64,000 nt of DNA from an uncultured Maribacter sp. (lineage in GTDB: Bacteria; Bacteroidota; Bacteroidia; Flavobacteriales; Flavobacteriaceae): positions 1 through 64,000 of the forward strand of contig NZ_CANMRY010000004.1 in assembly GCF_947500405.1 (NCBI RefSeq), read 5' to 3'. How positions within the stretch are numbered: position 1 is the first letter of the stretch; each line of letters starts with the position of its first letter. Shown one piece after another: positions 16,368 through 25,624 of the stretch. A program made the position numbers and the translations under genes. The notes below the pieces were generated by a model, which did no database searches, was not told the origin of the DNA, and saw nothing but the letters and a program-made list of their open reading frames with translations.

Positions 16368-18140
16368 TTAATGCCCATATATATCATTATATAAAGAGAT
16401 GTATTTTTCTTTAATAATTTTTCGCTTAAGTTTAAGAGTAGGGGTTACATGACCGCCATCTATACTCCATACTTCTGGTGTTAGTCTAAATTGTTTAACT
16501 TTTTCCCATTTAGCAAAATCTTCATTTGCTAAATCTACTTCTTCTTGTATACGATCAATAACTTTTTGATTGTTAGAAATCTCATCATTACTGTTTAACG
16601 GTAATTGGTGTAAATTTCCCCATTCCTTTATAAATTCGAAATTGGGCTGAATTAATGCTGCTGGCATTTTTTCGCCTTCGCCAACTACCATAATCTGTTC
16701 TATAAAGCGAGATTGTTTAAACCTGTTTTCTAATAATTGTGGCGCAACATACTTACCACCAGAAGTTTTAAACATTTCTTTTTTACGGTCTGTAATTTTT
16801 AAAAACCCTTTTGTATCTACTTCTCCAATATCTCCAGTATGAAAATAGCCATCTTTAATTACAGCATCTGTTTTTTCTTGGTCTTTATAGTAACCCATCA
16901 TTACTTGCGGACCTTTTACGCAAATTTCTCCGTCTTCCGCGATTTTAACTTCTGTATTTCCTAGTAATTTACCTACGGTTCCTATTTTAAACCCTTCTTT
17001 TCGCATATCGTTTACAGATACAACAGGAGAGGTTTCTGTTAAACCGTAGCCTTCCATGACACCAAATTCTGCAGCATTAAATATTCTAGATAACCTAGGT
17101 TGTAGTGCAGCACTACCAGATGCGATAAGAGATAAGTTACCTCCTAAGGCTTCTTTCCACTTACTAAAAATTAATTTTCGGGCTATTTTTAATTTTGTTT
17201 CATACCACCATCCGTTTTTTCCATAGGGCTCGTATTTAAGCCCTAGTTCTACTGCCCAAAAGAATAGTTTCTTTTTAATACCTGTTAGTTGTGTTCCTTT
17301 GGCTATAATACTATCATATACTTTTTCTAATAATCTAGGAACAGCTGTCATTACATGCGGTTTAGCTTCTTTTAAGTTGTCACTAATCTTATCCATAGCT
17401 TCTGCATAATATATAGTTACACCTCTATATTGGTATAAGTAAATAAGCATACGCTCGTATACATGGCATAAGGGTAAGAAACTAAGAGATACGGTATTAC
17501 CATCTTCTATAGGAAACCTTTCGGAGCTTTCAATAGCATTGCTTACTAGGTTATTGTGAGAAAGCATTACTCCTTTAGGTTGGCCTGTTGTACCAGAAGT
17601 GTAAATTAATGTTGCTAAATCTTCTGGTTTTACTGTATTTTTCGAGTTTTCTACTTCATTTTGGTTACTAGTGTCTTCTCCAAGAGTTAAAACGTCATTC
17701 CAGCTTTTGCAATCCGATAAATCATCAAAAGAATATACTTCTTTTAAATGTGGTGTATCTTTTCTAACTGCTTTTACTTTACTATGTACTTCGTCACAAG
17801 AAACAAAACAGTATTTTGCTTCGGAATGATTAAGAACATAAGCATAATCTTCTTCAGAAATTGTTGGATATATTGGTACATTTTGAGCACCTAACTGTAA
17901 TACGCCTACATCTATAATATTCCATTCGGTTCTATTAGTTAAGGATATTACAGCAATTTTGTCATTAGGTTTTACACCTAAACGTAAAAGGCCTCTACTA
18001 ATGGCATTTGCTTTATCTATATATTCTCTAGTAGAAGTAAAAATCCAATTTCCGTCTTGTTTTGAAACTAAGGATTTTTTTAAATCAAATTTTTCTAATT
18101 GATAATAAGGGAAATCAAAGAGTCGGGTAACTTTATGCAT
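16368..18140 (-). CDS. Long-chain fatty-acid-CoA ligase (AMP-forming)
   Basis: This 590-residue acyl-adenylate enzyme activates fatty acids to acyl-CoA with ATP. It carries the AMP-binding P-loop YTSGTTGQPKGVMLSH near residues 180-195, the GYGLTETSP motif near 365, and the hinge region GYFHTGDIGEVD then ITDRKKE near 435-455. The length fits the eukaryote-like long-chain class common in Bacteroidota. It lies upstream of the MarR gene on the same strand with 108 bases between, so it supplies substrate to the fad genes. It is probably transcribed separately because the operator and promoter lie after its stop codon. Confidence 0.93.
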   Translation of the reverse strand: MHKVTRLFDFPYYQLEKFDLKKSLVSKQDGNWIFTSTREYIDKANAISRGLLRLGVKPNDKIAVISLTNRTEWNIIDVGVLQLGAQNVPIYPTISEEDYAYVLNHSEAKYCFVSCDEVHSKVKAVRKDTPHLKEVYSFDDLSDCKSWNDVLTLGEDTSNQNEVENSKNTVKPEDLATLIYTSGTTGQPKGVMLSHNNLVSNAIESSERFPIEDGNTVSLSFLPLCHVYERMLIYLYQYRGVTIYYAEAMDKISDNLKEAKPHVMTAVPRLLEKVYDSIIAKGTQLTGIKKKLFFWAVELGLKYEPYGKNGWWYETKLKIARKLIFSKWKEALGGNLSLIASGSAALQPRLSRIFNAAEFGVMEGYGLTETSPVVSVNDMRKEGFKIGTVGKLLGNTEVKIAEDGEICVKGPQVMMGYYKDQEKTDAVIKDGYFHTGDIGEVDTKGFLKITDRKKEMFKTSGGKYVAPQLLENRFKQSRFIEQIMVVGEGEKMPAALIQPNFEFIKEWGNLHQLPLNSNDEISNNQKVIDRIQEEVDLANEDFAKWEKVKQFRLTPEVWSIDGGHVTPTLKLKRKIIKEKYISLYNDIYGH

Positions 18141-18409
18141 ATAAAAATATTGAGATAAGAAATTGTAAAATAGGAAAAGGATATCACATTTTAAAATCGA
18201 ATTAATAAAATTAGTGCTATTTTTTTAATAATTGTTAAATTTTAACATAGGTGTTAGAAAAATAAATATAGATTTTAACGAGTATTTTCATTCATCCACA
18301 ATAAAGTGGTTTTAATCTAGTTATATACATCATTCATCTAAATGTAAGAAAAACCTTATATATAAATTTATACATTTATTTAAAATTGATTAACCCAAAT
18401 CTTTTAAAA

Positions 18410-21016
18410 ATGGAAAAAAACTACTTCTCTAAATCTTTTGCAAAGTATATAGCATTAATGCTATTTACCGTAATGTTAAGTTTTAATGCTCGTTCACAAT
18501 CAGAACCTTTTCAGTGTGATTATAACGCATATTTATTTCAACGTAATGATATTTATGCTTTAGATTTGGCTTCTGGAAGTTCTTATTTAGTTGCAGAAGA
18601 CATCACTGAAGGTAATATTAATGGTGCAGCGTATAATTCTGCTGACGGTTATTTATGGGGTTATTTATCTACACCTTCTATTTCTATTGTACGTATAGGT
18701 AAAGACTTTTCTACAGATATTTATACTATAGCAGATTTACCAAATACTGGTAATAGATATGTTGGCGATATAAGCATAGATGGTATTTATTATATACGTT
18801 CTGGTTCTTCAACTTATCATTCTATAGATTTAAATCAAGAATCAAATTCTTATTTAGAATATATAGGAGAACATACCTTAAATAAAAGTATAAGTATACA
18901 TGACTGGGCTTTTAATGCTGCAGATGGGAAACTATATACTGTAGAGAGAAGTACTAATCATCTTTATAGAATAACAGCAGAAACAGGCAATGTAGAAGAT
19001 TTAGGAGAAGTGCCTATTCTAGCAGGGCTTAATTATACTTTTGGAGCTGTTTATTTTGATGTGGATGGTAATTTATATGCATCTGCTAACCAAACAGGTT
19101 CTGTGTACATAATTAATAATGTTCAAAATATAGTTGCCAATGGTTCTATCTCCTCTAATATTTTTGCTTTTGGCCCTTCAAGTTCTTTAAATGATGGTGC
19201 TCGTTGTCCTACTGCACCAGTGCCGCAAGAAGATTGTATTAATGGATTAGATGATGATGGAGATGGCTTAGTAGATTGTGACGATCCTTCCTGTTCCGGA
19301 GTTAGCGCTTGTCCAGTAATTACGACCACTTCCGGAGGAAACTCTGGCGGATTAGAAAGTAATGATAGATTAGCAAATTTAATTAGTAAGCGTAATTATA
19401 ATAGAGCAAAAACCAATTATAAATTTGATAAGTTATTGGCAAAGAAGGTTAAGAAAACTATTAATTATAAGAAAAGCAGTAAAACTTCCCCTTCAGAAAT
19501 ACCATTAAATAGCTTGGTGCCACTAGGAATAGTTGGTGAGACTAGTACTATAGAGTCTTCTCCTGCAGATTTGCTAGAACTTACAAATGCATCAGATATT
19601 TACGCTGTAGATTATTTAAAAGGTACGGAGACAGTTAGTGCATTAATGGTGATAAAAACGGATAATAAAGTTTATGAACACAGTAAATTTATTTGCGACC
19701 GTTTCTTAGGTGCAGAATTATTATCGGTATCTACCATACAAATTAGAGAAAAGGATTTTATAAAATCTAGGATTAAACAAGCAGACGGAAATATAGAATT
19801 TGCGTTAACTTTTTCTGCAAGATTAGATGAAAATCAGAAATTTGTGATTGAATCACATTGGAATATAGATAGATATGAAGATAACACCATGTATTATAAC
19901 TTCCAGGTTTGGTCTAATTCTATAGACGATTTGGTTTCTTTAGGAGAAGAAATATTAGATTTATTAGAAGCTAATGCAGAAATTACAGATTATACTGGCT
20001 CTACACCACCTCCTGTATTTGTAAAGTCTGCTAGTTATAAAAACGGAAAAATTAATATGCATGTTGTAAACAACAACAATACCAAAGAAATTTTCATGGA
20101 TGGTGGCTTAAAAAGAACGGAAACGGGAGAAAGCACATCAGTAAGTTTACAAGCATCTATAGATGGTTATATAGATTCTGTAGCCGTAAATACAGGTTCC
20201 TTATTCGATTTTGGATTTAGAATAGAAAATAGTAAAGGAGATACTCCAGATGATTTATTTGTAGCTGATGCCCCTTGGGGGTTAGATAATTCTGCTAACG
20301 GAACCATGATAAATACCTATAAGGTATTACAAAACGAAACACCTTATACTGGTGATGGTTTTAGAGTAGAAAGAAACATTCAACTTTCTGGTACTACTAC
20401 TAATTATATTGGTGTGTACAGAGCATTTAGTCCAAGGTTTCTTGCGGTAGATTTATCAGAATATAAAAACCTATCTTTTGAAGCTTCTGGAACAGGAACT
20501 TTAGAGGTAAAATTACTAAAGGGTAATGGAGAAGAATATATTTCAGAAGTACAATTAGGGGAAGAAACCCAAACCTATACAATGCCAGATGAGGTATTTA
20601 AAAATAGCTCTGGAGGTGTAGCCGATTTCTCTAGTTTAAAAGTTTTAACTTTTATATTAAAAACTGACAGTGGTAATACAGAAGAGAAATCTTTAAACCT
20701 TACTAATTTAGATTTTAATAATACAGAGTCTAAGTATGAATATGTATTGGCCGATACTAAAAAGGCAGTTTTAATGCCTAACCCAATAGAAAGTGAGGCT
20801 ACACTGTATTTTTTCGAAGAAAAAGACGCAAAATATACTTTTGAAATTTATACTGTAGGGGGGCATTTATTGTCATCTCATACCATGAAAGGAGATACAC
20901 AACAAGGACAAAATGAAATAGTAGTATATAAAAAGAACCTACCTAGTGGAATTTATTTGTACAAAATAACAAGTACAAATGATAAAACCTGGAGTGGTAA
21001 AATGGTTATTAGATAA
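18410..21016 (+). CDS. T9SS type A sorting domain-containing secreted protein
   Basis: The ATG at 18410 is preferred over a TTG at 18386 and gives 868 residues. A signal peptide ends near SFNARSQ. The first 250 residues look like a beta-propeller of the DUF6923 kind. An Asp-rich calcium-loop-like stretch follows (CINGLDDDGDGLVDCDDPSC, about 266-285). Then comes a region without clear family and a beta-sandwich that may bind carbohydrate (LSFEASGTGTLEVKLLKGNG, about residue 690). The last 80 residues (VLMPNPIESEATLYFF to the final WSGKMVIR) are a type A T9SS sorting signal. It is therefore exported across the outer membrane by the type IX system. Substrate unknown. A strong terminator follows and no partner genes are adjacent. 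Confidence 0.85.
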   Translation: MEKNYFSKSFAKYIALMLFTVMLSFNARSQSEPFQCDYNAYLFQRNDIYALDLASGSSYLVAEDITEGNINGAAYNSADGYLWGYLSTPSISIVRIGKDFSTDIYTIADLPNTGNRYVGDISIDGIYYIRSGSSTYHSIDLNQESNSYLEYIGEHTLNKSISIHDWAFNAADGKLYTVERSTNHLYRITAETGNVEDLGEVPILAGLNYTFGAVYFDVDGNLYASANQTGSVYIINNVQNIVANGSISSNIFAFGPSSSLNDGARCPTAPVPQEDCINGLDDDGDGLVDCDDPSCSGVSACPVITTTSGGNSGGLESNDRLANLISKRNYNRAKTNYKFDKLLAKKVKKTINYKKSSKTSPSEIPLNSLVPLGIVGETSTIESSPADLLELTNASDIYAVDYLKGTETVSALMVIKTDNKVYEHSKFICDRFLGAELLSVSTIQIREKDFIKSRIKQADGNIEFALTFSARLDENQKFVIESHWNIDRYEDNTMYYNFQVWSNSIDDLVSLGEEILDLLEANAEITDYTGSTPPPVFVKSASYKNGKINMHVVNNNNTKEIFMDGGLKRTETGESTSVSLQASIDGYIDSVAVNTGSLFDFGFRIENSKGDTPDDLFVADAPWGLDNSANGTMINTYKVLQNETPYTGDGFRVERNIQLSGTTTNYIGVYRAFSPRFLAVDLSEYKNLSFEASGTGTLEVKLLKGNGEEYISEVQLGEETQTYTMPDEVFKNSSGGVADFSSLKVLTFILKTDSGNTEEKSLNLTNLDFNNTESKYEYVLADTKKAVLMPNPIESEATLYFFEEKDAKYTFEIYTVGGHLLSSHTMKGDTQQGQNEIVVYKKNLPSGIYLYKITSTNDKTWSGKMVIR

Positions 21017-21044
21017 TGGTTTTAAATTAGTGAATGTTGTAAAT

Positions 21045-21081
21045 GGGTTCTAATTCTTGCAAGGAAATTAGAACCCTTTTT
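21045..21081 (+). terminator. Terminator of the T9SS protein gene
   Basis: The stem GGGTTCTAATT (21045-21055) pairs with AATTAGAACCC (21066-21076) and is followed by TTTTT. It can also serve the convergent gene ending at 21102. Confidence 0.85.
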
Positions 21082-21101
21082 ATTTTATTTAAGGATTATT
21101 A

Positions 21102-21857
21102 CTAATAGAAAAAGATGTAAGCTAAATATATTAAAAGTAAAATAGTAAAAAATATAGCTTTATAAATAGTGGTATAATCACGATGCTTATTTTTTTTGTC
21201 ACTCAATATTTTTATAATAGCTACTACTAAGAAAAGAAACAGAGGTATACCGAAAAGTAATTTCTGTTCTTTAGTTTCAAAAATGAATAAACCAGTTAAA
21301 ATTAATAAAATACCTATTGACGTAGTAGTGTTTATTATAACCTGAGGAATTATGCAATTAGTTTTATAATGAATAACATGAGCATGAATATGGCTCCTAA
21401 TTTCTTTACTCAAGATTTCAAAACCTTCTAATTCATTTGGGATTTCTAATTTTTTATTTTTTGTTTTTAAAAGAACCCCAGATGTTACTTTATGAAAACT
21501 TAATATCTCTCTAAATTCAATACGTATGTTTTTTCCATTTGGAATTTGTTTTTCAATAGAACTACCAAAGAGCTCAAATTTTGTATCCGCAAGTATTTTT
21601 ATTAAACTTTTTTTTCCTGAAAAAAAACCAGCTATAAGAAAAAATATTCCAATCAAAACAAACATATATAACAAATCTTTATTTTTTAAAAATTCATTAT
21701 TTTCAATGTGATTTGCAATAATGAAAGCTGCAATTAGTGTACAAATTATTATCGGATATACCGATAACATTCTTATAGAAGCTATTTTGTTAATACTTTT
21801 TTCTTTGTAATGAAATACCACTTTAATATTATTTATTTTCAACCCACTTTCTAGCAT
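21102..21857 (-). CDS. Hypothetical membrane protein
   Basis: From the ATG at 21857 this is a 251-residue protein with two membrane spans near the N-terminus (around residues 30-50 and 65-85), a soluble middle of about 90 residues, and two more spans at the C-terminus. The middle part (FELFGSSIEKQIPNGKNIRI then EFREILSFHKVTSGVLLKT) resembles a bacterial PH-like domain. No function is assigned. The gene starts inside the last codons of purL (29-base overlap). A TTG at 21863 and a GTG at 21821 are alternative starts, the latter removing the overlap. It is probably cotranscribed with purL without a functional tie. Confidence 0.7.
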   Translation of the reverse strand: MLESGLKINNIKVVFHYKEKSINKIASIRMLSVYPIIICTLIAAFIIANHIENNEFLKNKDLLYMFVLIGIFFLIAGFFSGKKSLIKILADTKFELFGSSIEKQIPNGKNIRIEFREILSFHKVTSGVLLKTKNKKLEIPNELEGFEILSKEIRSHIHAHVIHYKTNCIIPQVIINTTTSIGILLILTGLFIFETKEQKLLFGIPLFLFLVVAIIKILSDKKNKHRDYTTIYKAIFFTILLLIYLAYIFFY

Positions 21858-24800
21858 TCTCAAAAGCCTCTAACCAAGGAGAAACTTCATCTTGTCTATT
21901 ACTAGGGTAGTGCGCCCAGTTCCATGGGAAAGTAGAGCGCTCAAAGTGTGGCATAGTAACCAAATGGCGTCCAGTAGAGTCGCACATCATAGCCGTATTA
22001 AAATCACTACCATTAGGATTAGAAGGGTAACCTTCATGACCATATTTTGCTACAATTTGGTATTTGTCTTCACCGTATGGTAAGTTAAATTTACCTTCTC
22101 CATGCGATATCCAAACGCCTAGAGTATTACCCGCTAAAGAGGATAACATTACAGAATTGTTTTCCTGAATTTTAACCGATGTAAAGTTACTCTCGTGTTT
22201 GTTAGAATCATTATGTACCATTCTACCATGCGTTTCATGGTCTGGGTTAATTAAATCTAACTCCATAAATAACTGACAACCGTTACAAATACCAACAGAA
22301 AGTGTATCTGGCCTTGCAAAGAAGTTCTTAATTACAGCATTTGCTTTTTCATTATATTTTATGGCTCCTGCCCATCCTTTGGCGCTTCCTAAAACGTCCG
22401 AATTAGAGAACCCTCCAACAGCACCTAAAAATTGTATATCTTCTAGAGTTTCACGACCAGAAATTAAATCGGTCATATGTACATCCTTAACATCAAAACC
22501 AGCTAAATACATTGCATTTGCCATTTCGCGCTCAGAATTACTTCCTTTTTCTCTTAAAATAGCAGCTTTTGGGCGCTTTGTAGGTCTTGGGTTTAGTTTC
22601 CCATTAAAATTCTTAGGGAATGTATATTGTAATGCTTGGTTTTTATAATTGTCATAACGGTCTTTTGCTAAGTTGTTTGCCGTTTGTTTGTCATCTAATA
22701 AATAGGATGTTTTAAACCAAGTATCTCGTAATGAACTTACATTTAAGCCCATTTCCATACCACCGTTTTTAATCGTAAGCGTAGCTTCAGAAGAAACCGT
22801 TCCTATTTTTTTGAAATCGATATTAGCATTACTTAAAACAGTCTCAATGGAAGCATCCTTGACTTGTAATACAATACCAGAGTTTTCAGCAAAAAGGAGT
22901 TTAATAGTGTCTTGTTCGTTTAAAGAACTAAGGTCTAAATTGGCTCCTAGGTTAACATCTGCAAAACATAATTCTAATAAAGTGGTAATTAAACCACCAG
23001 AGGCAACATCATGACCTGCAAGTACTTGTCCTTCTTTAATTAAAGCTTGAATGGTGTTAAATACTGTTTTTACATACGCAGCATCTTTTACATTTGGTGC
23101 TTCATTACCAATGGTATTTAATACTTGTGCAAAGGAAGAACCACCTAGTTTAAAGGTATCTTGTGATAGGTTTATGTAGTATATATCTCCACCATCTTTT
23201 TGTAAAACAGGCTCTACGACCTTTGTAATATCATTACAGTTACCAGCAGCAGAAATAATAACCGTACCTGGAGAAATAACATCGCCATCGGTATATTTTT
23301 GCTTCATAGAAAGTGAATCTTTCCCTGTTGGCACGTTGATGCCTAATGCGATAGAAAAGTCAGATACCGCTTCAACAGCTTTGTATAAACGTGCATCTTC
23401 ACCTTCATTTTTACAAGGCCACATCCAGTTGGCAGATAAAGAAACAGATTGTAATCCGTCTTTTAAAGGAGCCCAAATTATATTCGTTAACGCTTCTGTA
23501 ATACTATTTTTACTTCCAGCAGCAGGGTCTATTAAAGCAGAAATAGGTGAGTGCCCTATAGAAGTGGCAATACCTTCTTTTCCTTTAAAATCTAGTGCCA
23601 TAACGCCACAATTGTTTAAAGGTAGTTGTAATGGACCTGCACATTGTTGTTTGGCTACACGACCACCAACACAACGGTCTACTTTATTTGTTAACCAATC
23701 TTTAGAAGCAACAGCCTCTAACTGTAATACTTGCTCTAAATAATCATGAAAATTTTCTAATTTATATTTTGGTGCATCGTAAGTACGAGTTACTGTGTTA
23801 TCTGTTAAAACTGTTTTAGGAGAGCTTCCAAAAATATCAGATAAAGCTACATCCATAGGTTTTTCCCCTGTGGTACTAGACTCAAACGTAAAACGGTCAT
23901 CTGTAGTAACATCACCAACTTCGTACATTGGAGAACGCTCGCGTTCTGCAATTTCTTTAAGTAAGCTAGTATCTTCTTTACCAATAACTAATCCCATACG
24001 TTCTTGAGACTCATTACCTATAATTTCTTTAGCAGATAGGGTAGGGTCACCTACAGGAAGTTTATCTAAATCTATTTTTCCACCAGTTTCTTCTACTAAT
24101 TCAGACAAACAATTTAAATGCCCGCCAGCTCCATGATCATGAATAGATACAATAGGATTTGCATTACTCTCTACCATTCCACGAATTGCATTGGCTGCAC
24201 GTTTTTGCATTTCTGGATTAGAACGCTGTACGGCATTAAGTTCTATTGCAGAGCTAAATTCACCAGTATCTGCACTAGAAACAGCTGCGCCACCCATACC
24301 AATACGGTAATTGTCACCGCCAAGGATAACAATTTTATCTCCTTCTTCTGGTTTGGCTTTTATGGCTTGCGATGCTTTTCCATAACCAATACCACCAGCT
24401 TGCATAATAACTTTATCAAACCCTAAACGGCGAGGGCTGTCACTAGAGTTTTCTTCTTCTTTATGTTCAAAAGTAAGTACAGAACCATTAATTAAAGGCT
24501 GTCCAAATTTATTACCAAAGTCAGATGCTCCGTTAGATGCTTTTATTAAAATATCCATTGGAGTTTGGTATAGCCATTTGCGTTCCGCTAATCCATTTTC
24601 CCATTTTCTATCTTTTTCTAATCTAGAATAAGCTGTCATATAAACCGCTGTACCTGCTAATGGTAATGAACCTTGGCCACCAGCTAAACGGTCTCTAATT
24701 TCACCACCTGAACCCGTAGCAGCCCCGTTAAAAGGTTCTACCGTAGTTGGGAAGTTGTGTGTTTCTGCTTTTAATGAAATAACAGAATCGAATTTTTCTT

Positions 24801-25503
24801 CTTGGTAAAAATCGGGCTTATTTGCTGTTTTTGGTGCAAATTGTATTACTTCTGGCCCTTTTACAAAGGCAACATTATCTTTATATGCAGAAACAATATT
24901 GTTATGATTTTCTTGCGATGTCTTTTTAATTAATTTAAAAAGAGAAGTTGGCATTTGCACACCATCAATCACAAAATCACCATTAAATATTTTGTGGCGA
25001 CAGTGTTCTGAGTTTACTTGGCTAAAACCAAATACCTCAGAATCGGTTAATTTTCTTCCTATTTTCTTAGAAACACTTTCTAAATAGGTTACTTCCTCAT
25101 CACTCAAAGCTAGACCTTCTTGTTCATTATATGCAGCAATATCATCAATCTCTAATATAGGTTCTGGTTTAATATTTATAGTAAACATTTCTTGATGCAA
25201 GCTCTCAAACTTATGAGAAAGCATTGGGTCAAAATCTGTAAAATCTTCGGCTACATTATAAAATTCCTCAATACGAATTACTCCAGTAATTCCCATATTC
25301 TGGGTTATTTCAGTAGCATTAGTACTCCAAGGTGTAATCATAGCAGCTCTTGGACCAATAAAAAAGGCGTCTAGAGACGCCGCGTTTATTTTTGGTTGGT
25401 TACCAAATAACCATATTAATTTATTTGTAGTTTCTTCCGAAAGTTCAGCGGTAGTTTGTACTGCAAAAACTTTGTTTGTCGCATTCCCGAAAAAATGAAT
25501 CAT
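21829..25503 (-). CDS. purL: Phosphoribosylformylglycinamidine synthase
   Basis: This 1224-residue single-chain enzyme of purine synthesis converts FGAR to FGAM with glutamine and ATP. It is the large fused form, with linker domain SEVFGFSQVNSEHCRHKIFNG near 155-175, two AIR-synthetase-like halves (THNFPTTVEPFNGAATGSGG, and later NVPTGKDSLSMKQ), and a C-terminal class I glutamine amidotransferase. The latter has the nucleophilic Cys in SVGICNGCQLF and the partner residues near MPHFERS. Bacteria with PurS/PurQ/small PurL split these parts; here they are one protein. A Bacteroidota-type promoter lies just upstream. Confidence 0.96.
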   Translation of the reverse strand: MIHFFGNATNKVFAVQTTAELSEETTNKLIWLFGNQPKINAASLDAFFIGPRAAMITPWSTNATEITQNMGITGVIRIEEFYNVAEDFTDFDPMLSHKFESLHQEMFTINIKPEPILEIDDIAAYNEQEGLALSDEEVTYLESVSKKIGRKLTDSEVFGFSQVNSEHCRHKIFNGDFVIDGVQMPTSLFKLIKKTSQENHNNIVSAYKDNVAFVKGPEVIQFAPKTANKPDFYQEEKFDSVISLKAETHNFPTTVEPFNGAATGSGGEIRDRLAGGQGSLPLAGTAVYMTAYSRLEKDRKWENGLAERKWLYQTPMDILIKASNGASDFGNKFGQPLINGSVLTFEHKEEENSSDSPRRLGFDKVIMQAGGIGYGKASQAIKAKPEEGDKIVILGGDNYRIGMGGAAVSSADTGEFSSAIELNAVQRSNPEMQKRAANAIRGMVESNANPIVSIHDHGAGGHLNCLSELVEETGGKIDLDKLPVGDPTLSAKEIIGNESQERMGLVIGKEDTSLLKEIAERERSPMYEVGDVTTDDRFTFESSTTGEKPMDVALSDIFGSSPKTVLTDNTVTRTYDAPKYKLENFHDYLEQVLQLEAVASKDWLTNKVDRCVGGRVAKQQCAGPLQLPLNNCGVMALDFKGKEGIATSIGHSPISALIDPAAGSKNSITEALTNIIWAPLKDGLQSVSLSANWMWPCKNEGEDARLYKAVEAVSDFSIALGINVPTGKDSLSMKQKYTDGDVISPGTVIISAAGNCNDITKVVEPVLQKDGGDIYYINLSQDTFKLGGSSFAQVLNTIGNEAPNVKDAAYVKTVFNTIQALIKEGQVLAGHDVASGGLITTLLELCFADVNLGANLDLSSLNEQDTIKLLFAENSGIVLQVKDASIETVLSNANIDFKKIGTVSSEATLTIKNGGMEMGLNVSSLRDTWFKTSYLLDDKQTANNLAKDRYDNYKNQALQYTFPKNFNGKLNPRPTKRPKAAILREKGSNSEREMANAMYLAGFDVKDVHMTDLISGRETLEDIQFLGAVGGFSNSDVLGSAKGWAGAIKYNEKANAVIKNFFARPDTLSVGICNGCQLFMELDLINPDHETHGRMVHNDSNKHESNFTSVKIQENNSVMLSSLAGNTLGVWISHGEGKFNLPYGEDKYQIVAKYGHEGYPSNPNGSDFNTAMMCDSTGRHLVTMPHFERSTFPWNWAHYPSNRQDEVSPWLEAFENARKWVENK

Positions 25504-25535
25504 TGCGCTTCTTGTTGTTTAGTTTTAAGAAAGCA

Positions 25536-25567
25536 CAAATTTACATTTTTTTAATCTAAGAAATCAA
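25536..25567 (-). promoter_or_regulatory. Candidate promoter of purL
   Basis: The reverse strand has TAAATTTG (25543 to 25536), with TTG (25567 to 25565) after a 21-base spacer. This is slightly longer than the usual 19. The leader to the ATG is about 25 bases. Confidence 0.5.
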
Positions 25568-25574
25568 TCCTATT

Positions 25575-25603
25575 AATCAACAATTTTGTGATAATTGTTG
25601 ATT
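25575..25603. terminator. Hairpin between the RsmB-like gene and purL
   Basis: AATCAACAATT (25575-25585) pairs perfectly with AATTGTTGATT (25593-25603). The position after the RsmB-like gene suits a terminator, but the reverse strand lacks a clear T run after the stem. Confidence 0.45.
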
Positions 25604-25624
25604 ACTTTTTGAAATATAAAAGGC

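Noticed and set aside
18135-18142. TATGCATA at the acyl-CoA ligase start as a second MarR operator
   Set aside because: Only 8 bases match the core of the 20-bp palindrome, which is expected by chance in AT-rich DNA, and it overlaps the start codon.
24118-24426. Forward-strand ORFs within purL and other long genes
   Set aside because: They are antisense shadows of well-supported coding regions without motifs of their own.
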